A stretch of 64,000 bases of DNA, from NCBI RefSeq assembly GCF_013149275.1, contig NZ_JABGNA010000005.1:248001-312000 (forward strand), given 5' to 3'. The notes beneath the pieces were generated by a model. The model did no database searches. It had not been told where the DNA came from and worked only from the letters and a program-made list of their open reading frames with translations. The first letter of the stretch is position 1. The number at the start of each line of letters is the position of its first letter. Both the position numbers and the translations under genes were made by a program. This DNA is from Mucilaginibacter sp. SG564 (GTDB lineage: Bacteria > Bacteroidota > Bacteroidia > Sphingobacteriales > Sphingobacteriaceae). Shown one piece after another: positions 35,733 to 44,512 of the stretch.

Positions 35733-37313
35733 TTAACTCTTAAATGTGAGCTTAAACATTTTATTTAGCGCATACTCTACAGTTTCCCTAAAGACCTTAA
35801 GTTCATCATCAGATATGGTTACAGTTGCCCTTTTGTGTACTAATTCAGATCTTAGTTTGTAATAATATTCTATTTTTTTCCAAACTTTGGGTGTGAGTTT
35901 GACGGTTCTCCTTACTTCAGCATGAACCTGCGATCTATCTTTCATTATTCCCAACAATCGCGTTTCAGATATTGTATTGGGAGATTCATTTACAAGATAA
36001 TCTTTAAAGGCGATTTCTAACGTGCTGTCTAAGATTAATAAACTAATTCTATTATTTTGCTCTAATTTTAATTTGGGCAGTTCATCCACAGCGATAATCG
36101 CTTCATAATGACCTTTCACCCACGGCTTTTCTTTGGCCAGCTCCTTGTTTTGAGCTTTAATTACATCAACAAATTTGTGTTGAACAACCCTAGGTATCGG
36201 AGGAAGATGTATACGTGTTGAACTCGTTATTACGCCTACAGATTCCTCTTTTATCTCACCAGTTTTATATTGAAATATATTTTGCTCCCAACCGCCGCCG
36301 GTACTCCATTTTTTTGAAAGTTGAGAATAATGAAATAAAACTTGATCAATATGATCGAGAACCGCAATGTAAGTTGGGTGTTTAATATTTATGTCAGACT
36401 TGCTACTGTTCCATGGCATTAAAGAGGCGGGGCCAGATATTTTAATAATAGCTCTAGCAAGGGAAACAGAGGGGTGAGGCTGACCAATTCTAATTTGACG
36501 ATAACCAATTTCACTTCCCTTATATGCTCGGGCGATCAATCTGCCATTGCAATAAAAATATGCACCATATTCACCCCCAGACGGATCACCGGAACGAGTC
36601 AGCCCTCCAATTATATTTACTCCAACTACACCTTTTGTACCGAAGTCAATGTTTCCTGAAAAGCTGGTAGGTTCATATCCAGGTGGAAATGACCAACTTT
36701 CGAATGTAACTGCAGCAACCGCTTCTCCGTTCAAAACAATTTCAAAGTCTTCATTTATTATAAACTCTGAATAAGTTGCGCCAAGGTGATTGAAAGCGTC
36801 AGGGTGGTTAGCCTCAACCAGTTGGCTCCGCAGTTTTACTAGTTCAATTAATGTAGAATTTTCAGCAATGTTGTCAACTTGAAAAACTTCGACATCCCAA
36901 CTGGAATCACTAATCCATGAATCATTTATTTCAACAAACAGTGTTTTTTCTTTTTTGAAGCGAGTATAAATTTTTACTTCTTCAGCCAATGCTACAACAG
37001 CACGTTTACTACCCACACCAAAAAAACCTATACTAGATTCATCACCAGCATTTTTACTATGCCCTGGACTAACCATCAATTGAATTTCATCTTCCCTTAA
37101 TCCTCCACTATTATCGCTTATCTGTATTATCTGTCTTGTATAATCAAGGTCGATATTAACTGTTAACTTGGCTTTTTTTCCTAAAAGCTTCCAGTTGTCA
37201 AGTGCATTATCAATTAACTCACATAATGCTATGTCCAAATGATAATCAGCAATAATAGAATGATAGATTCTTTTTGAGGGCGACGCCTCTACATCCTTAA
37301 TTTTTTGCTTCAT
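35733..37313 (-). CDS. GHKL ATPase (MORC/Hsp90-like) of the dnd operon
   Basis: A 526-residue protein with a clear Bergerat ATP-binding fold in the first 110 residues: ALCELIDNALDN (Glu32, Asp35, Asn36), the DxGG box as ISDNSGG (67-71), and IGFFGVGSKRA (96-104). A second domain (about 190-340; FYCNGRLIARAYKG, SLARAIIKISGPASLMPWNS, KSDIN) resembles the S5-type transducer domain of MORC/MutL/Hsp90 proteins. The C-terminal 200 residues are not recognised and end in a helical region with ELVHKRATVT. It starts 16 bases after dndE. DndFGH are absent, so this ATPase is the leading candidate for the nucleotide-driven effector. Confidence 0.9.
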   Translation of the reverse strand: MKQKIKDVEASPSKRIYHSIIADYHLDIALCELIDNALDNWKLLGKKAKLTVNIDLDYTRQIIQISDNSGGLREDEIQLMVSPGHSKNAGDESSIGFFGVGSKRAVVALAEEVKIYTRFKKEKTLFVEINDSWISDSSWDVEVFQVDNIAENSTLIELVKLRSQLVEANHPDAFNHLGATYSEFIINEDFEIVLNGEAVAAVTFESWSFPPGYEPTSFSGNIDFGTKGVVGVNIIGGLTRSGDPSGGEYGAYFYCNGRLIARAYKGSEIGYRQIRIGQPHPSVSLARAIIKISGPASLMPWNSSKSDINIKHPTYIAVLDHIDQVLFHYSQLSKKWSTGGGWEQNIFQYKTGEIKEESVGVITSSTRIHLPPIPRVVQHKFVDVIKAQNKELAKEKPWVKGHYEAIIAVDELPKLKLEQNNRISLLILDSTLEIAFKDYLVNESPNTISETRLLGIMKDRSQVHAEVRRTVKLTPKVWKKIEYYYKLRSELVHKRATVTISDDELKVFRETVEYALNKMFKLTFKS

Positions 37314-37329
37314 TCATTTTGGATTTATT

Positions 37330-37728
37330 TTAATTTTCAAAATATCTAAGCCCTTTTTCTACTTCGTTAATAATAAAGTCAGTACCGGAAATTGAATTTT
37401 TACCTTCAATTTCAGACGAAATCATTACCAAACCATCGTCGATGTGCATTTTAATATATTTGGAAACGTCTTTGTTAGTCTTGTGAATCAAATAATGTAC
37501 GCAAATGAAAGATATATAATACTCTGACAATTCACCAAACAAGACTTTCATACTATATTCCTTGCCTCCAGAATCTAAGATGTCGCTTATATTGAATTTC
37601 TTGCCAGATGTCAAAGAATAGGACAGTGCCATGCGAGCGACAATGTTCTCTGAACCTAAATTCAGCTTATTTGTGAGTTTGGTTACAATTTCTTTATTTG
37701 CCTTTGCTGTTTTAATATTACTAAACAT
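37330..37728 (-). CDS. dndE: DNA sulfur modification protein DndE
   Basis: A 132-residue protein beginning with MFSNIKTAKANKEIVTKLTN. The NIKTSKxNKxIVTKLTxKLxLGxENxIARxAxxYSL pattern is that of DndE, which binds nicked DNA and acts with DndC and DndD in adding sulfur to the backbone. The start codon overlaps the end of dndD by 8 bases, typical of the coupled dndCDE order. It is slightly longer than many DndE proteins at the C-terminus (GTDFIINEVEKGLRYFEN). Confidence 0.9.
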   Translation of the reverse strand: MFSNIKTAKANKEIVTKLTNKLNLGSENIVARMALSYSLTSGKKFNISDILDSGGKEYSMKVLFGELSEYYISFICVHYLIHKTNKDVSKYIKMHIDDGLVMISSEIEGKNSISGTDFIINEVEKGLRYFEN

Positions 37729-39862
37729 ACTGATTTTGTTTTAAATAATAATCGAACAGATTTTCAGGATCAACTTCTGTAAACGATGACTGGTATTTGT
37801 CTACTTGATTGATTAAAAACGCTTTTCCAACTTTTGGCAGTAACATCCTATATTCAACTTCCGTTAATTCCTTTCCAATTAGAGGAAATAAAATTACCTG
37901 CGCTGCTATGTTAGGATAAAATTGATTAATAATATTTTGTGAATGTTTTCTATCAAATTTTTGTAATGGACTATCAATAAAAACAGGAAATCTTATATTC
38001 GATTCTTCGATTAAGGCTTTTAGCAAAGCGGTCGCATATAACTGTTGTTCGCCTTTTGATAGTAACTCTTTATCGATTTTATGGTTAAGTTGATCAAATA
38101 GTTCAATCTCAATTATTTCACCATCTATAATTACTTTTACCTCTTTCACAAATCCATTTTTGTGCATAAGGCGATTCAATTCTATTAATATATTTTGTTC
38201 TAGGGATTCCTTTTTTTTGTGTTTGAATTTTAAAATGAAAACGTTTAATTTATCAATTAGTCTTGCTGAAATTAAATCTTTCTGTTGATCGGCATCTTCT
38301 ACCTTAACTTTTTTGCTCAATTCCGAAACTTGTCTTAAAATGGTTTGATTATCAGTGCCTGTACTATTAATTTGATAAGTTAGCTGAGCTATTTCATTTT
38401 CCAAATTAACTATTTCATTATCAACCTTCGTTTTAGCCTTCCTTATAGCGGCTACCACCGAATCCTTTTCCTTTGATTCTGCATCCGCCAATTTTTTCTG
38501 AATAGCATTATAAATGCTTTGAACACGTTTGAGATCTGCAACCGTTGATTTAAAATTTTTGCTATATGATGATCTCAGCAATTCATAAGTTGCGAAAAAA
38601 TTATTTTGAAATTCTGGTTGAGGATCTAGTAAAACCTTATGACTTGACAAATCTGCTGGCAATAAAGTTGTTCTTATAAGTTCAATAAGAATTGTCTGTT
38701 GTTGGGGAGATAAATTAACTTCTCGTTGAGATTGTATTGAATGAACAATCAAATCGGCCTTGCTTTTCAAAATAGAATTAGCAATTGAACTGTTGCTAAT
38801 TTCATTTTCCAATTGCGTTTTAACATCATGCATCATCCCAGCCGCCATTGCTAATGGAGCCAATTCTATCATCTCATTGAAACGGGATTTAACTGCCACA
38901 AGTTCAATATTTGTGCTTATTTGCGACTCTTTGAGTCCCTTTAATTCCGAGAGTGTCATGCCACTACCTTCTCGGATTAATTGTTCTTGATATCTATCGG
39001 AGGCATTCAACTTACTTTGAAGAATCTCGCTCTTTTCCGTGATCTGTTGCCTGAAGACCTGTATTAGTTTTTCATTTTGAACGAGCTGATCAGTTAGCTT
39101 ATTTAATTTCGTTCTGTCACTTTTGTCAGCCGCTCTATTTCGCATTCGCAAACGAACGTTTTCCAGGTGATTTTTTAAATCGGTATATTTTTTAATTCCC
39201 AATACTTCAGAATAAGCCTGGCTTAGAAACAATTTTTCATCTGTTGTCTTAATTTCTGATAATGAAACAATTTTTTCAGCGTCGAAAAAGAAAAATTTAG
39301 CGATTTCCTTGGGTAAAATAAAGTCGTTTATGAAAATCTCAGGTCCAACGTTTTTAGTTAACTCGTTGATCTTCCCATCAATAAGAATTTCTACATCTTC
39401 TTTGTGACTTTTGACATTATAAGTTCTCTTAATTTGTACAAACTCAGATTGAACGGACGGAATCATTACTCCCGATAACCTGATAGTAACACTAAATGAA
39501 TTTGTAATATCTATTGCGCTTGAAGTATTTTCTTTACCAAGATGGAAACTATCCTCTCCTAAAGCAATTGGCAAATTATCATGCTGTAATTCAGATTCTT
39601 TTAATGCCACTCTATTCATTAATTTATGGCAATATTTCTTGTAACCGCCCGCCTCATAAATCTCCTGTTTATATCGTTGGTCAACATCGGACATAATTTT
39701 GCCGTAAAGAGCCCATACCAATGAAGTAAGAAATGAAGTTTTACCAAATCCGTTATTGCCAGCTACCACAGAAATATTAGCTGTAGAATCTTTAGATAGC
39801 TGCAACTGATTAAACCCATAGTACACCCTGAAATTACTAATCTCGATTTTGTCGATATACAT
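37721..39862 (-). CDS. dndD: DNA sulfur modification protein DndD (SMC/RecN-like ATPase)
   Basis: About 713 residues from the ATG at 39862 (MYIDKIEISNFRVYYG). An in-frame Met 30 bases upstream would overlap dndC. Walker A is GNNGFGKT at 35-42, preceded by the SMC-like EISNFR start. Long coiled-coil segments (about 240-560) flank a hinge. The ABC signature region is LLSKGEQQLYATALLKALI, and Walker B is FPVFIDSPLQKFDRKH. DndD supplies ATPase/nicking-type activity to phosphorothioation. It lies 4 bases downstream of dndC and overlaps dndE. Confidence 0.93.
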   Translation of the reverse strand: MYIDKIEISNFRVYYGFNQLQLSKDSTANISVVAGNNGFGKTSFLTSLVWALYGKIMSDVDQRYKQEIYEAGGYKKYCHKLMNRVALKESELQHDNLPIALGEDSFHLGKENTSSAIDITNSFSVTIRLSGVMIPSVQSEFVQIKRTYNVKSHKEDVEILIDGKINELTKNVGPEIFINDFILPKEIAKFFFFDAEKIVSLSEIKTTDEKLFLSQAYSEVLGIKKYTDLKNHLENVRLRMRNRAADKSDRTKLNKLTDQLVQNEKLIQVFRQQITEKSEILQSKLNASDRYQEQLIREGSGMTLSELKGLKESQISTNIELVAVKSRFNEMIELAPLAMAAGMMHDVKTQLENEISNSSIANSILKSKADLIVHSIQSQREVNLSPQQQTILIELIRTTLLPADLSSHKVLLDPQPEFQNNFFATYELLRSSYSKNFKSTVADLKRVQSIYNAIQKKLADAESKEKDSVVAAIRKAKTKVDNEIVNLENEIAQLTYQINSTGTDNQTILRQVSELSKKVKVEDADQQKDLISARLIDKLNVFILKFKHKKKESLEQNILIELNRLMHKNGFVKEVKVIIDGEIIEIELFDQLNHKIDKELLSKGEQQLYATALLKALIEESNIRFPVFIDSPLQKFDRKHSQNIINQFYPNIAAQVILFPLIGKELTEVEYRMLLPKVGKAFLINQVDKYQSSFTEVDPENLFDYYLKQNQYV

Positions 39863-39866
39863 TAGT

Positions 39867-41183
39867 TTATAATTTTTTAGAGTAAGACTCAATATGGTTC
39901 TCTATGTCACTTTGCAAACCATAGTTATTGACTAATATATATTTTGACTTCTGAATTTCCAATAACTCGTTGATCAGTTCAAAATCTTCTTCAGTTTGGC
40001 AAGCTTCCTTTAATATTTGCTTTTCGAAAATGTTCTGATCGTTGAAGTCGGAGTTTTCGTACCCAGTTCCATATACATCATTGAAAATAGACGCGACGCT
40101 ATATTGAAATATTGAATCACGATGCCAAGTTACTTGAATTGCCACTAATTCCTGAAAATTGATTAGTACCAGATCCTTTTCGGTTTTCTGTACTTCTTTT
40201 TGTGCTTGGAGTAGAATCTTCAACATATAAGCTCTTCGTTCAGGCACGTATGGACCCCAGTCTTTTTCGTCCTGCTCCTGTTCGCTTCCATTTCTTCTCC
40301 ACTTTTGTCGCCATTCCCTGTTATTACGATTGTCTTGAAGCATGTCTCGAAATTCCGCCAAAGGCTCAAGCCAATCTTCGCCATTATCGATTAACGCATC
40401 CATCGATTTGTCCTTTTTTACGACTGTACAAACCCAGCACCCGAATCTGCTATTACCGCAGCTGGGAGTTGTTGTATCAATAACTAACGGGCAGTCTCCT
40501 CCGTTGGCATTTCTATAAAGTGTAATTAAATCCCGATGAGTACCACCCCAAGGTGGATTTACCTGTAATAAATATTGCCACAAGTCGTCTGTAAGAATAT
40601 CAGAAATTGGTGCAAAAACAAATGCGTTAGGAAGCATGTGCTTCCTTAAACGTTGACTTTCTATGTGAATTTTACTTTTTTCGATACTGCGTGCCCTCGT
40701 TGCACTTTCATCACTTCTGGTTCCCAATAGAATAATGGCCTCTCCAACTTCACTAATTTTAGCTTTAATAAATTCTGTTGTAGGGTTTATTTTAAGTCGA
40801 TCCGTACACCAACGAAATGTATTATTAGGCGCTGGATACCCCTTGCCCAGTAAGTTGACCCAAAAAGTATCTTCAAGTCTCGGAGTAGTTTGGTGGACAG
40901 TAATCGGCATAGCTTGTTTGACCGCTTCTGCTTGGATGTCCTGCAACGTTTTGTGGATAAATGATGAAATTTTAGGGTTTTCAACCAATGTATCGTTGCA
41001 AACTACATAAATTCTACGCGTCCGTAACTCTTTAGGTAGCGCCCTAATTGCAAGCCAAACTAGTTGCAAAAGCATAGTAGAATCCTTCCCTCCACTAAAA
41101 CCAATTATCCAAGGACGGGGATTGTCATCGTGTAGGTATTGGTCTTCTATTTCGGATAGTATAAATTTGATATCTTCGGTCAT
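39867..41183 (-). CDS. dndC: DNA sulfur modification protein DndC (PAPS-reductase-like)
   Basis: 438 residues from the ATG at 41183; an in-frame TTG just upstream is less likely. The ATP-pyrophosphatase P-loop SGGKDST is at 30-36. The Fe-S ligands fit DndC: FRWCTDR in the first half and CGNSRFGCWVCTVV near residues 240-255. DndC adenylates DNA and inserts sulfur supplied by a cysteine desulfurase. dndA is missing here, and a housekeeping IscS-type enzyme could replace it, as is known for other dnd loci. It is the first gene of the operon. Confidence 0.95.
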   Translation of the reverse strand: MTEDIKFILSEIEDQYLHDDNPRPWIIGFSGGKDSTMLLQLVWLAIRALPKELRTRRIYVVCNDTLVENPKISSFIHKTLQDIQAEAVKQAMPITVHQTTPRLEDTFWVNLLGKGYPAPNNTFRWCTDRLKINPTTEFIKAKISEVGEAIILLGTRSDESATRARSIEKSKIHIESQRLRKHMLPNAFVFAPISDILTDDLWQYLLQVNPPWGGTHRDLITLYRNANGGDCPLVIDTTTPSCGNSRFGCWVCTVVKKDKSMDALIDNGEDWLEPLAEFRDMLQDNRNNREWRQKWRRNGSEQEQDEKDWGPYVPERRAYMLKILLQAQKEVQKTEKDLVLINFQELVAIQVTWHRDSIFQYSVASIFNDVYGTGYENSDFNDQNIFEKQILKEACQTEEDFELINELLEIQKSKYILVNNYGLQSDIENHIESYSKKL

Positions 41184-41341
41184 CAATTTGACGTTTAGGA
41201 GGAATTTAAAGATTAACCCTTACAAATATCATAAATTCAAACCTTAAGCAACTATCTTTCCTTTTCTATTTATCAATAATGAAATAATTATGAACATTTA
41301 TTTAAATAAATTGATAAATCCTAAAATTAAATACTGCCTAA

Positions 41342-42592
41342 ATGAAATCACCATTTGAAACATGGCTCTCGGAAAAGAAATTCAGTAATAACGTTTTTCA
41401 AATGTTTACTGAGTCTATTGCTTGCTATAAAAATGGCGCTTACAGAGCTTCCTTGCACTTTAGCTATTTATCTTTTCTAACTAGCATTAAAGAACTGATT
41501 AATCGTACTGTAAAACCAAATAACATCAATCAGGAAAAATGGGATGCTGTAATTAACAAAATTCAAATTAACGAAGCTTGGGAAAAAGCCGTTTTTTCAG
41601 AGTTAACTAATAAACACAGTGGCATATTCAATATTTCTGATGATATACGAGATCAAATTAAATATTGGAGAGATCGAAGAAATGACTGTGCACACTATAG
41701 AGACAATGAAATAGAAGCTCATCATACAGAATCCTTTTGGAGTTTCCTAAAAAGTAATTTGCCCAAGATTACAATTGAGGGGGGCAAAGAAAATTTGTTG
41801 AACAAATTTTCGGATCATTTTAATCCGACTTATAAACCTGTTAATGCGGATTTCAGTCATCTTGTTGAAGAAATAGATGATACTGTTGAACAAAACGATT
41901 TAACAGATTTTTGGCAACAATTAATAAACAGAACAGACATCTATGGATTTCTTTTTCATCACGACAATATTGCGTTGAAAATAGTTAACCGTGTATTTGA
42001 ACTTTGTTGCACGAATACAAAAGAGAACCTTGCTGATTTTTTAATAAAGAGGCAGAATGATCTAACTGTAATTACGTACTATCCTAACTCTATTAAAAAT
42101 TTCAACTATAGTCCGAAACAAATTCGAGAAATATGGCGCCTCCGAATTTGGAATGACAAATACAATGCATTTAGTAATTATGCTACGCTTTTAGACCATG
42201 AGTTAATACCTCAAGATGAAATAAATGAAGCCAACCAATTTGTGATTGATCACTGTACCGGGTATCGCCCCCAGGACGAAAGAACTCATAAAATTTTAAA
42301 ATCAAATGGATTCGGCGACGCATTATTCCAAAGAGCAATAGTAAAAGATAGGCTTCAGGACTGGTATAAATTTGTCCAACCGAGAGCTGATTTATTGACC
42401 TACTATGTTGAAAAGTATCCACTAGAACAGGAAACTGTAGAGGTTTTGTGCGATATGTACACAAGGACAAAATATGATCATTGGTTGGGTGACCGTGTAA
42501 GAAAGTTATTCATAGATAATCCTGAGAAAAAAGCTGAATTTCATTTAATTGCAAATAATAACCACTACAAAATTCCTGAAGAAGTTGATTAA
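41342..42592 (+). CDS. unrecognised protein with a HEPN-like motif, divergent from the dnd operon
   Basis: A 416-residue AT-rich gene. The N-terminal 150 residues look like an all-helical HEPN domain: long amphipathic helices (MFTESIACYKNGAYRASLHF, SYLSFLTSIKELINR) lead to YWRDRRNDCAHYRD, which contains R113-N-x-x-x-H118, the ribonuclease motif of HEPN toxins. The rest (about 150-416) is helical with many Trp/Tyr and no recognised fold. It is divergent from dndC across 158 bases that must hold both promoters. It may be a restriction or abortive-infection arm of the system. This is based on motif only, not a family match. Confidence 0.75.
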   Translation: MKSPFETWLSEKKFSNNVFQMFTESIACYKNGAYRASLHFSYLSFLTSIKELINRTVKPNNINQEKWDAVINKIQINEAWEKAVFSELTNKHSGIFNISDDIRDQIKYWRDRRNDCAHYRDNEIEAHHTESFWSFLKSNLPKITIEGGKENLLNKFSDHFNPTYKPVNADFSHLVEEIDDTVEQNDLTDFWQQLINRTDIYGFLFHHDNIALKIVNRVFELCCTNTKENLADFLIKRQNDLTVITYYPNSIKNFNYSPKQIREIWRLRIWNDKYNAFSNYATLLDHELIPQDEINEANQFVIDHCTGYRPQDERTHKILKSNGFGDALFQRAIVKDRLQDWYKFVQPRADLLTYYVEKYPLEQETVEVLCDMYTRTKYDHWLGDRVRKLFIDNPEKKAEFHLIANNNHYKIPEEVD

Positions 42593-43053
42593 TTCCGGCC
42601 GATGCTTAAACAGCAATAACAGATAACTATTTATTATCAATGCGCGAATTTCTTGAATCGGGAGCTATTTCGAATAATGCGAAGTAAATCTAGTTTGTTT
42701 ATACAAATTAAATATACCCGGTGCCATTTCTGGCGGTTTTGACCTTATCATATCCTATAAATTGCTGCAAAAGTTAGGGCGCCCATCATCATTATAGCTG
42801 CAGGCTCTGTCATAATCATTTACTTTTACTGGCGTATGTGCGATACGGATCTTGACACCTCCGCGAATGAGATGATCATTGATGGGCAGATGTATATTAC
42901 AAGAAAAATCAGGTAATTTTCGGTACTTGAAGCTGGCTTAGGAAGGCAAATTTGCCAATTCCGATGAATAAAAGTTTCAAAGCACAAGAAAAAAACAAAG
43001 CCGATGACCCGGAGATTCCGGTGGATTAAGTATGGGCACGGATGTTCACTGCA
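42593..43053. other. 461-base interval with gene remnants at the right edge of the island
   Basis: An open stretch at 42761-42916 has no start codon but reads as a small membrane protein (KVRAPIIIIAAGSVIIIYFY, then WRMCDTDLDTSANEMIIDGQ), probably a truncated or frameshifted gene. A 21-codon frame at 42964-43029 (MNKSFKAQEKNKADDPEIPV) follows. Base composition returns to that of the chromosome here. Confidence 0.45.
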
Positions 43054-43944
43054 TTAATTTACCAACCGCTTTTTAAAATCTTTAGGGGTGGTCCCGACCT
43101 CTTTTTTGAATAACCGGGCAAAGTACGACATATTTTCAAAACCGAGGGAATAGGCGATCTCGGAAACATGGTCGCCGGATTCCCGCAAGCGGTTCTTGGC
43201 GACCGAGATCAGCGCGATATGGATCAGTTCCTGTGCGGTTTTGCCGGTCTCCAGTTTCAGCGCATTGCTGAGGTAACGGGGCGACATATTTAGCTCAGCC
43301 GCAAGTGTGGACACGGACGGTAGCCCCTCTTTCATTAACTTATCCTGGCTGACGAGATCGTCCAGCAGCCTTTGGAAAGTCGTGACCGTCTTACCGCTGA
43401 GCTCCCGGCGGTTGATGAACTGCCGTTTATAAAAACGCTCGGCGTATTTCAACAAGGAATCGATATTGACCAGGATGATATTCCGGCTGAACTCGTCCTG
43501 GTTATTATCATATTCGGTGTCGATGGATTCAAAGAGGCGCATGATGATCTTTTCTTCTTTAGGCGCGAGGTGTAGGGCTTCGTCCGCTTCATAGTCAAAA
43601 AAGGTATATCGACCGATCTCGCGTTGCAACGCGCTGCCCAATAAGAAATCTTCATGAAACAGCAGGATATAGCCGCCCTCTTCCAATTCCAAGTCATGGA
43701 TCTCGATAACCTGACGCGGTTTCCAGAACACCATCGAACCTTTTTCGTGGTCGAAACGCGTGCGACCATAAAGCCAATGCCCAGCTTTGATGTGTTTTAG
43801 CCCTATCATATAGCAATCGCACGTGAATTCCTGGAAATTCAGCACCAGGCCGGGTGTGATCCTGATCAGGCTCAGCATCGGGTGCTCCGGTTCAGGCAGG
43901 CCGTTGTCACGGTGCATCTCGCTTAAGGAACGGTAGTGATTCAT
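43054..43944 (-). CDS. AraC-family transcriptional regulator
   Basis: A 296-residue protein with a cupin-like N-terminal sensor (about 1-180; GSMVFWKPRQVIEIHDLELE) and a C-terminal AraC domain with both HTHs (VSTLAAELNMSPRYLSNALKLETGKT, then VSEIAYSLGFENMSYFARLFKKEVGTTPKDFKKR). It is the most downstream gene of the stress operon, 20 bases after the DUF1569 gene, and may be co-transcribed with it or feed back on it. Regulators of this type often precede SDR/NmrA genes in Sphingobacteriaceae. Confidence 0.93.
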   Translation of the reverse strand: MNHYRSLSEMHRDNGLPEPEHPMLSLIRITPGLVLNFQEFTCDCYMIGLKHIKAGHWLYGRTRFDHEKGSMVFWKPRQVIEIHDLELEEGGYILLFHEDFLLGSALQREIGRYTFFDYEADEALHLAPKEEKIIMRLFESIDTEYDNNQDEFSRNIILVNIDSLLKYAERFYKRQFINRRELSGKTVTTFQRLLDDLVSQDKLMKEGLPSVSTLAAELNMSPRYLSNALKLETGKTAQELIHIALISVAKNRLRESGDHVSEIAYSLGFENMSYFARLFKKEVGTTPKDFKKRLVN

Positions 43945-43964
43945 CAGGTCTAATTTACAAAAGA

Positions 43965-44508
43965 TCAGGCACTAAATTGCCTTAAATGGTAATCGATATG
44001 TATCAGCGCCAGTTTACCCCATTGTTTGCGGGTCAGCCTGCCGAACAGCGGATGCGGCCCCCAGGGCTTCGGTCGGTGTGGTCCAGGCCTTATCCAGGAT
44101 CCCCAGCAATAGCTTTTGCTCCTGCTCGAAATCATATGTCGCGTCATGTGGTATCACAAAGTTAAGCGGCATGCGCAATCCCCGCGGCTGCTCCGGGAAG
44201 AAATCGACCAGCAGCCATTTGAATACCGTACGGCTCAATCCGTAACTCTCGTCCCAAAGATCGAAATAACCCAGCGCACCACCCAGCGACAGGTTGAGAT
44301 GGTGCAGCATCTGCGCTGCAACCATCGTGCCCCAGACCCGTTTGGAACCGGGCGTCAGGCTTTGCACCCGCCGCCGGAATTCCGCCTGTTTTTCCGGTTC
44401 GTAAAACAATAGCCCGTCTACCTGTGGCCTGATCAGGGCTTTGGGGAAATATTTAAGAATGGCGATAAAGGAATACCAGAGTTCCTTATTGATGAGCCTG
44501 CGTTTCAT
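43965..44508 (-). pseudogene. DUF1569 protein gene broken by a +1 frameshift
   Basis: The start at 44508 (MKRRLINKELWYSF) gives a DUF1569-like protein: LTPGSKRVWGTMVAAQMLHHLNLSLGGALG, then AWTTPTEALG. The frame then drifts into ASAVRQADPQ. The expected family ending, GPHPLFGRLTRKQWGKLALIHIDYHLRQFSA, is present in another frame and stops at 43965. Removing one C from the run of five C at 44058-44062 restores a single reading frame. DUF1569 is a DinB-like family of unknown substrate. It follows the SDR gene by 4 bases. The frameshift may be a sequencing error. Confidence 0.85.
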
Positions 44509-44512
44509 GACC

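Noticed and set aside
37721..39892. upstream Met as the dndD start
   Set aside because: It would overlap dndC and adds ten residues before the conserved MYIDKIEISNFR start; the ATG at 39862 is preferred.
42964..43029. 21-codon ORF as a real peptide gene
   Set aside because: Too short and without context; listed only as part of the remnant interval.
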